NCBI GenBank assembly: GCA_900660155.1
Contig: CABFPE010000897.1
Location: 113,588 to 137,979, forward strand
Direction of reading: 5' to 3'
From: Hofstenia miamia
Taxonomy: Eukaryota > Xenacoelomorpha > Acoela > Hofsteniidae
Length of the DNA: 24,392 nucleotides
The notes beneath the pieces were generated by a model. It was not told the origin of the DNA. It did not search any database and worked only from the letters and a program-made list of their open reading frames with translations. A program made the position numbers and the translations under genes. Below are positions 19,627-24,392 of this stretch, one piece after another (within the stretch, counting starts at the first letter, position 1; the number at the start of each line of letters is the position of its first letter).

Positions 19627-19880
19627 TCAGTAGGCTTTGAGGTGGAATGTATCACTCTGACTACAGTGAAAAAGAGAAATCGATGCTGCGGATGTTATTG
19701 GAGCTGTTATGCATGCTCTGTAGATGCTCATGGGTCGTGTGTTGGGTACAGGGCAGCCTAAGCATGGCCATGAACTGAAGGAAGAAGAACCCAGTTTCAA
19801 TATATCCCATAATGTCACATACAGCCTTAAGTGTCACACTTGGGTTGCGCCCGACTGGAACAATGCAACTCCATACTCTA
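19627..19880. other. Unassigned GC-richer segment with open frames
   Basis: About 250 bases less AT-rich than their surroundings. The minus strand reads YGVALFQSGATQV, a stop, then an open frame of about 68 codons. Another minus frame and a plus frame (from 19724) are also open. YGVALFQSGA resembles the post-RT tail of some LINE or Penelope elements, but the resemblance is too short to assign. It is probably a decayed transposon piece; its strand and family are unknown. Confidence 0.3.
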
Positions 19881-21134
19881 CAATAATAAAAAATGACAAA
19901 ATTAACTGCATACCAACTTCTACAAATGAATCTCTGATTTTACTTTGGTTGGTTTCTCACTAACAATAATATTATATAACAAGTACAAGCATGTGTGGGA
20001 GCATGCACTCTCTCTCTCTTTCCTGTGTAAGCAAGCAAAAAATGTTCTTGCTAAATTCATACAACGTAAAAATTTGGGTTGTCAGAAGACTATTTGTGGT
20101 AATTGTAAGTTCAACAGAAAAATCCTAAAGGCTTAATATCGCTCACACTCAACTTTTGTCAAATGATAAAGAGCAAATGGACTGTTCACGCTATCGACCT
20201 TTAAAAGTCAATAAAAATTGATAGAATGAGCAATCCTTCCGATTAAAGAATATTTAGAGGCTATGAGTAAGAGTGAAGTAAAATCCTCAATGTTTGAATG
20301 TTATAAACAACACGTAATTGTGATGTCGATAAGATAATTCATTGCGAGCAGGAGTGTTCGTTGTACTCATAGTTGGTAATTAATTATCAAAATTGTTTTG
20401 CAATTCGATAATTAATTATGTCTAAATTATAAATTTGTTTCATAACATAAAAAGAAAGGGGTCGAATTTTACTAAAAAGGAAAATAGTAAAAGTGTATGA
20501 GAAAGCAAATAGACAGTAGACAAACTGGGAAACGCAATATGGTAATAGTAGGTCAAACTAGTGACTCAGTAAGTGAGTATTGTTTATAAAGATGTATCAG
20601 GAAAGTTCGCTGCACCACATCTTTTCTTAAAAATGTAATTTACACGCAAGCAGTTGACAGAGAATACCTGTTTACCAAAAGGTGCAATTTAAGCATTGTT
20701 GATGACATTCATTTTTCTATAGACGTGTGATTTTTTGCTACACTTTCTGGAAAATATCACAAATTATCGTACCCCAATGTATACAAGATTTATTATTAAT
20801 AATCCGCAGAATCCCGAAATCAAGAGGAAAATAAATATTTAGTATTCCACAGAAATTTTTAATAGGTTAATTTATATTTTCCAACTCTGAACTATCAACT
20901 TTGTACCAACTTTCCTTTTATTCAAAATTTTTCCAAAATTCAAGTGATATAATCGCAAATAGAATTAGAATTGGAAAACAGAATTACTTATTCCTCGCAA
21001 AACGAAATCTTTCATTAAAAATTCATACAAATTTTAAAAATCAATGCCAATTCAATAACAAGACATTCATTCTAGTTTTAGAAAATAAACACAACGCATT
21101 AAACAGAACGAGCGAGGTTAATACAAAAACCAAC

Positions 21135-21231
21135 CTGTTTATCGGTAAATACGACGGCAGGTAGAAGGTTAAGAATTGCGACAACAGCATATGGATGAAC
21201 AATATTTAGAGATTGATCGTGAATGCCCAGC
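21135..21231 (-). CDS. WDFY3: WDFY3 exon 2 of window
   Basis: The acceptor is attctatag and the donor is AAACAG|gttggt. The first base completes the Gly codon begun in the previous exon; the exon ends in phase 0. The peptide IVHPYAVVAILNLLP matches the family's 'IIHP.A+LA+LDLL'. It ends FTDKQ and joins straight to WEIDVQ of the next exon, giving almost the spacing of human WDFY3 with no extra segment. Confidence 0.88.
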
Positions 21232-21282
21232 CTATAGAATTATATATATAAAATTATAAATCATTAAAGTATTTCTAGATAC

Positions 21283-21386
21283 CCGTTAGAAAAGTCAAAT
21301 ATCATTGAATAGATCATCTTCATAAGTCGCAAAGCGTGCTGAACCATGTGTGGCGCGTTAGATGCATCGCTTAGGACAAAAGGATG
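21283..21386 (-). CDS. WDFY3: WDFY3 exon 1 of window (N-terminal helical region)
   Basis: The acceptor is ttgctttag and the donor is AACGG|gtatct. The exon is 104 nt, enters in phase 0 and leaves two bases (GG). It encodes a helical block ending in LRLMKMIYSMIFDFSNG, which matches the family's segment around 'L+HC.KLFIYLYKVATDSFD'. The next intron is only 51 nt. The preceding exon was not found in the 3 kb to the right, so this is the most N-terminal coding block I can support. Confidence 0.82.
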
Positions 21387-22722
21387 CTAAAGCAATACAT
21401 AGTTGAAAAATGAAAAACGAAGTCTTGATTCTCAAACAATTATCATAAAGCCAAATATTATAAATACGCTATCCCATATCAGATCATTGCACTATTTCTG
21501 CATTTAAAGATGGCTTCTGATTTAATATGACATATTTACGACCATATATATTCTTGGTATGCGGGGTTAGATACCAGGACAAAAATGAAACTTCGGAACC
21601 AAATATGGGACGAGACCATGAGTGGGATTGGGACCAAATGCCTCGGGAACAGCTACCTACATGTTTCTCTGAATAATATCAAATGACACCCTAATATTTT
21701 AAACACTGAGTATTTCACTTGTTTAAGAATATAATGAATAATAATTTGTTTTCAATTAAACAATTTGGAATTTAATTTTGTAGAAAATTTAAACCGCTAG
21801 CAACTCCCGGGACAAAAGAAAGCGAAATCAAAATTAAGTTTTGGAGACAGTTACCAAAGAATACGGGACACGTCTACTTATATTTCACAAGCTTAAGTGT
21901 CTAAAATTCAATATTTTCACCATCTTTAAAATTTCAATTTCTTAATTGTCAGTATTAATTCAATTGCTTAGTCGAACACCCTACGTAAAATGTCTTGCTG
22001 AAAACATACAAGAACATTGGGTGTACAGTTGGTCGCATTAGTATATTAGTATAAACATATTATTGTTTGTACTGTGATATTACTCATCATTTTACTTGAC
22101 AGAAGACCTATTTTAGCATTGTTGGAAACTGACTTGGAAAGTCCATGTCAAATAGACGTCTTTGCAGGATAGAGTGAGAAGGTAGCTTCCAAATTTTGTT
22201 AGTTACAATTTTAGATATAATAATGCATGAAGATGCATATTAGTATGGAGTTGTTCTGTCGGCTTTCATCAGAGCTATAAATAGGCTGGGTCTAACTAAA
22301 CAAACATATGGGTTGAGACAATGTAGTGTGGATCACGTTAGATAATAGAAAGACATTATGCAATATATATGTTTGTTAATTTTTTCAGAGTTAATACTAT
22401 TTATATATGCTTACTTATATTAGATTTTATATGTGTCTGCTTCCAAACGTGTTTATATTTATATACACGTATAATGGTCATGAAGCAGAAACTTGTAGAA
22501 ACTAGTTGAAAGGTATATGGGTCACACTTAGACGCAAATCTGTGTTGGGTCACGTGTATTAATAATTCAATAGAACCTTGGTTAAGTTGATCCAAATTTC
22601 TTAGTTGTGTCAATACATACTGACTTAGAGACTTTGGTCTCATCTGTTATGCATGCAATCCTTGTTCGTTCGGTGTTTTACACGGCGCCGGCAAAGCATC
22701 GACAGTATTGAAAAAGAATGCT

Positions 22723-23160
22723 AGAATTTTAAAAAAACAGACTATTATTACAGAATTCAAATGCATATGGTATCAATATTATTTAAGTGTAAATCAGGTA
22801 CACCTTCTCTTTCATTTTTAAAACAATATATTAAGTTAAATGAACGTTCTCAAAAATTTTTATGCTTACATAAACATTCAAATAGTTTTCACCAAAGGGC
22901 AACTAAAATTTGGAATAACTTAGACCATGAAATTAAAATGGAAATTAACTACAAAAAATTTAGAAAAAAAGTGCGAACATTCCTCTTTCATAGACAATGC
23001 ATACTTAATGACAATAATACACTACACTCCTTCGAAAATTTCGTATGGTCCTAGATAATGTACACACATATATGTATATGTTGCTATTATTTTGTAAATA
23101 GTTTTTAGTTTATAGTCATGTACCAAAGATTTTTTGCAATAAATAGCTTTTTAATCTTAT
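22723..23160 (+). mobile_element. 5'-truncated non-LTR retrotransposon, C-terminal end
   Basis: A plus-strand frame open from 22725 to the stop at 23052-23054 ends in the typical C-terminal block of CR1/Jockey-type reverse transcriptases. It reads SFHQRATKIWNNLDHEIK, then YKKFRKKVRTFLF, like 'SF..R+I.IWN.LP..I....S+..FK..L+.FL'. A short 3' UTR follows with AATAAA at 23138-23143. It lacks the catalytic RT domain. Its tail differs from that of the element at 560-3529, so it is a second family, antisense to WDFY3. Confidence 0.75.
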
Positions 23161-24323
23161 GCTACAGTTTACGTAAGTCAACTCAAATGGATCGAAATGT
23201 ATATAATTTATAAACAATGTTTTGAAAAACAATACTCACGTTTTGAAATTTTACATTAGTAGTATATAATCTGCAAAGACTCAATTTAAGATTTTCAATT
23301 TCAATGTGTAGATTATATTATGTTTCTAGCAAACCAAAATATTGCAAACATTCTTTGGACGATATCATAAAAATGGGACCAAAATGAGCCGAATTGGCAT
23401 TAATTTAAATGGGCAGACAGGCTCGAGTGGACAGAGATTGGCTTAAATTTTCAGCTCATGTCCATCTCTGGTTACACATCACAACACAATTGTGATGAAA
23501 TGAATATGGTAAGCACTAAAATCTATAGGTTTCAGTAGAGCTTTCCAAATCAATTCAGAGGCCTCCCTGGACCCCACATTCAGGGAGGTGGGTAAAACTT
23601 CGACCACCTTTTAATTGTGAACCAACATATTAGGTAAGCAGCTAGACCATGATGTGAAATTTTCATTTCTGGTACAAAATCCATATTACTCTGATGACGA
23701 AAGCATTTCTTTACACCATGTCAGCAAAAATAGCGATTTTTAATTGAAATTGGGATAGAAGTTGCATCATTTGTTAATGTTATCATGTACTCAGGAATGT
23801 CTCTATGGGTTTATTGTAAAGAAATAGTTCGAAATTTCTTGAAACCATCAACATTTTAGCCATCTCTAAGAAATTGATAGCCATTTCTTGTAGCTAGATT
23901 TTACCTTTTTTAAGAAAATCATAATTTACCATATAACCTGTATACAAATTATGTATGTCTTGACATTAATAAAAGTATGCATAACGCTTCAAGGTGTGGA
24001 TATAGCATTGCATGCAATTGCAATGGATTAGAATGATTACTAAGAGAAAGGTATGTGTAACTATATGAATAAATAAATAAAACAGTAAATGAATACTACT
24101 ACAATCCTATAAATGTAAATTGGAGTAATGTATCTCACTAATAGTGACACTGAATGTTACACATAACAAGCAGAAAACATTTGTTTTATATAACATTTCG
24201 CAATTTCAACAGATCTTGAATGGGTGTAACACGTTTCATTTAAATATTGAAAAAAATAATAAAATTTTCGTCAGGTAGGTCAATCAAAATTGTCATATTT
24301 TCGGAAGTACGCAGCGCCACCCC

Positions 24324-24392
24324 CAGGGACGCACCCAGCTTTTTTTCTGAGGAGGGGAACTATTCTTTAGATTATATATATATATATATATA
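24324..24392 (+). mobile_element. Left terminus of a hAT-like element running off the window
   Basis: CAGGGACGCACCCAGC followed by a T run and gaggagggg has the look of a hAT terminal repeat (CAGGG.CGnnCCCAG). The other end and the target duplication would lie beyond the right edge. The last 18 bases are a TA run. Confidence 0.45.

Larger units (their letters stand above)
18907..21134 (-). other. WDFY3 intron 2 of window (2.2 kb)
   Basis: The donor is gttggt and the acceptor is gttttttag. It holds a Tc1-like fragment (19280-19499) and an unassigned GC-richer segment (19627-19880). The stretch 19900-21134 is AT-rich; plus-strand open frames at 19945 and 20901 show no recognisable protein. Confidence 0.7.
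128..21386 (-). other. WDFY3: WDFY3/Alfy (blue cheese) orthologue, internal part of gene
   Basis: Fourteen minus-strand exons encode consecutive blocks that align in order with the middle of WDFY3, as I recall the family. WDFY3 is a very large (about 3,500-residue) BEACH protein that links ubiquitinated protein aggregates to the autophagy machinery through PI3P-binding FYVE, WD40 and BEACH domains. Those C-terminal domains are not in this window; they should lie left of position 1. The exons here cover late N-terminal ARM-like helices, the ConA/laminin-G-like domain (exons 4-8) and the helical region after it (exons 9-14). Intron sizes run from 51 nt to 5 kb. Phases agree at every junction except after exon 11. 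Neurobeachin and LRBA share the ConA-like/BEACH layout, but motifs such as FLRLGSPLKC, CLVSMTTPRG and FGYDW favour WDFY3. No start codon or promoter is visible; the 5' exons lie to the right. Confidence 0.95.
21387..24392. other. Right-hand non-coding region
   Basis: It lies upstream of the first recognised WDFY3 exon, so it is presumably intron. It contains the plus-strand retrotransposon tail and a hAT-like terminus at the edge. There are also small inverted repeats at about 23565-23588 (cctccctg ... cagggagg) and 23438-23470 (cagagattgg ... ccatctctg). I found no exon of the preceding WDFY3 block. The frame on the minus strand at 22401-22643 shows no known protein. Confidence 0.55.

Noticed and set aside
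20901..21164. Plus-strand 87-codon open frame
   Set aside because: It has a low-complexity AT-rich composition and no motif, and it overlaps the end of exon 2 on the other strand.
23438..23470. Possible hAT solo terminus (ccatctctg)
   Set aside because: Only a short imperfect inverted repeat is present, without an element body or duplication.

Overview
The window is AT-rich animal DNA, with spliced genes, long introns and many decayed transposons. Its main content is the middle of one gene on the minus strand: an orthologue of WDFY3 (Alfy; Drosophila blue cheese), the large BEACH-family scaffold for selective autophagy. I place fourteen exons, from 21386 (N-terminal side) down to 128 (C-terminal side), with AG/GT borders and compatible phases at every junction but one. 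They total about 2.7 kb of coding sequence, roughly 900 codons. They cover the second part of the N-terminal helical (ARM-like) region, the concanavalin A/laminin-G-like domain and the helical region after it. The true N-terminus lies beyond the right edge. The BEACH, WD40 and FYVE domains lie beyond the left edge. The protein is clearly diverged from vertebrate WDFY3, so I infer an AT-rich, fast-evolving invertebrate such as a flatworm or hydrozoan. The window cannot settle which.

The introns hold the rest. Intron 362-5362 carries a CR1/Jockey-like non-LTR retrotransposon with an open endonuclease-reverse transcriptase frame, in the same orientation as the gene. Beside it lies a badly decayed piggyBac-type transposase. 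Introns 10415-11888 and 12085-12943 each contain a short non-autonomous hAT-type element with recognisable ends; one has a perfect 8-bp target duplication. Two Tc1-like transposase scraps sit at 14870-14977 and 19280-19499. A perfect 658-bp palindrome beside an ambiguous base occupies 17120-17777. The 3 kb at the right edge holds a 5'-truncated second non-LTR element on the plus strand and one more hAT-like terminus.

Two points matter most for the gene. Exon 9694-9792 is one base out of frame, and one extra base in a run of four would repair it. The acceptor of that same exon lies inside a perfect 13-bp inverted repeat that could fold in the pre-mRNA. I found no RNA genes, CRISPR arrays or bacterial features. 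I also found no convincing new biological system; the window is best read as a transposon-laden portion of a conserved autophagy gene.
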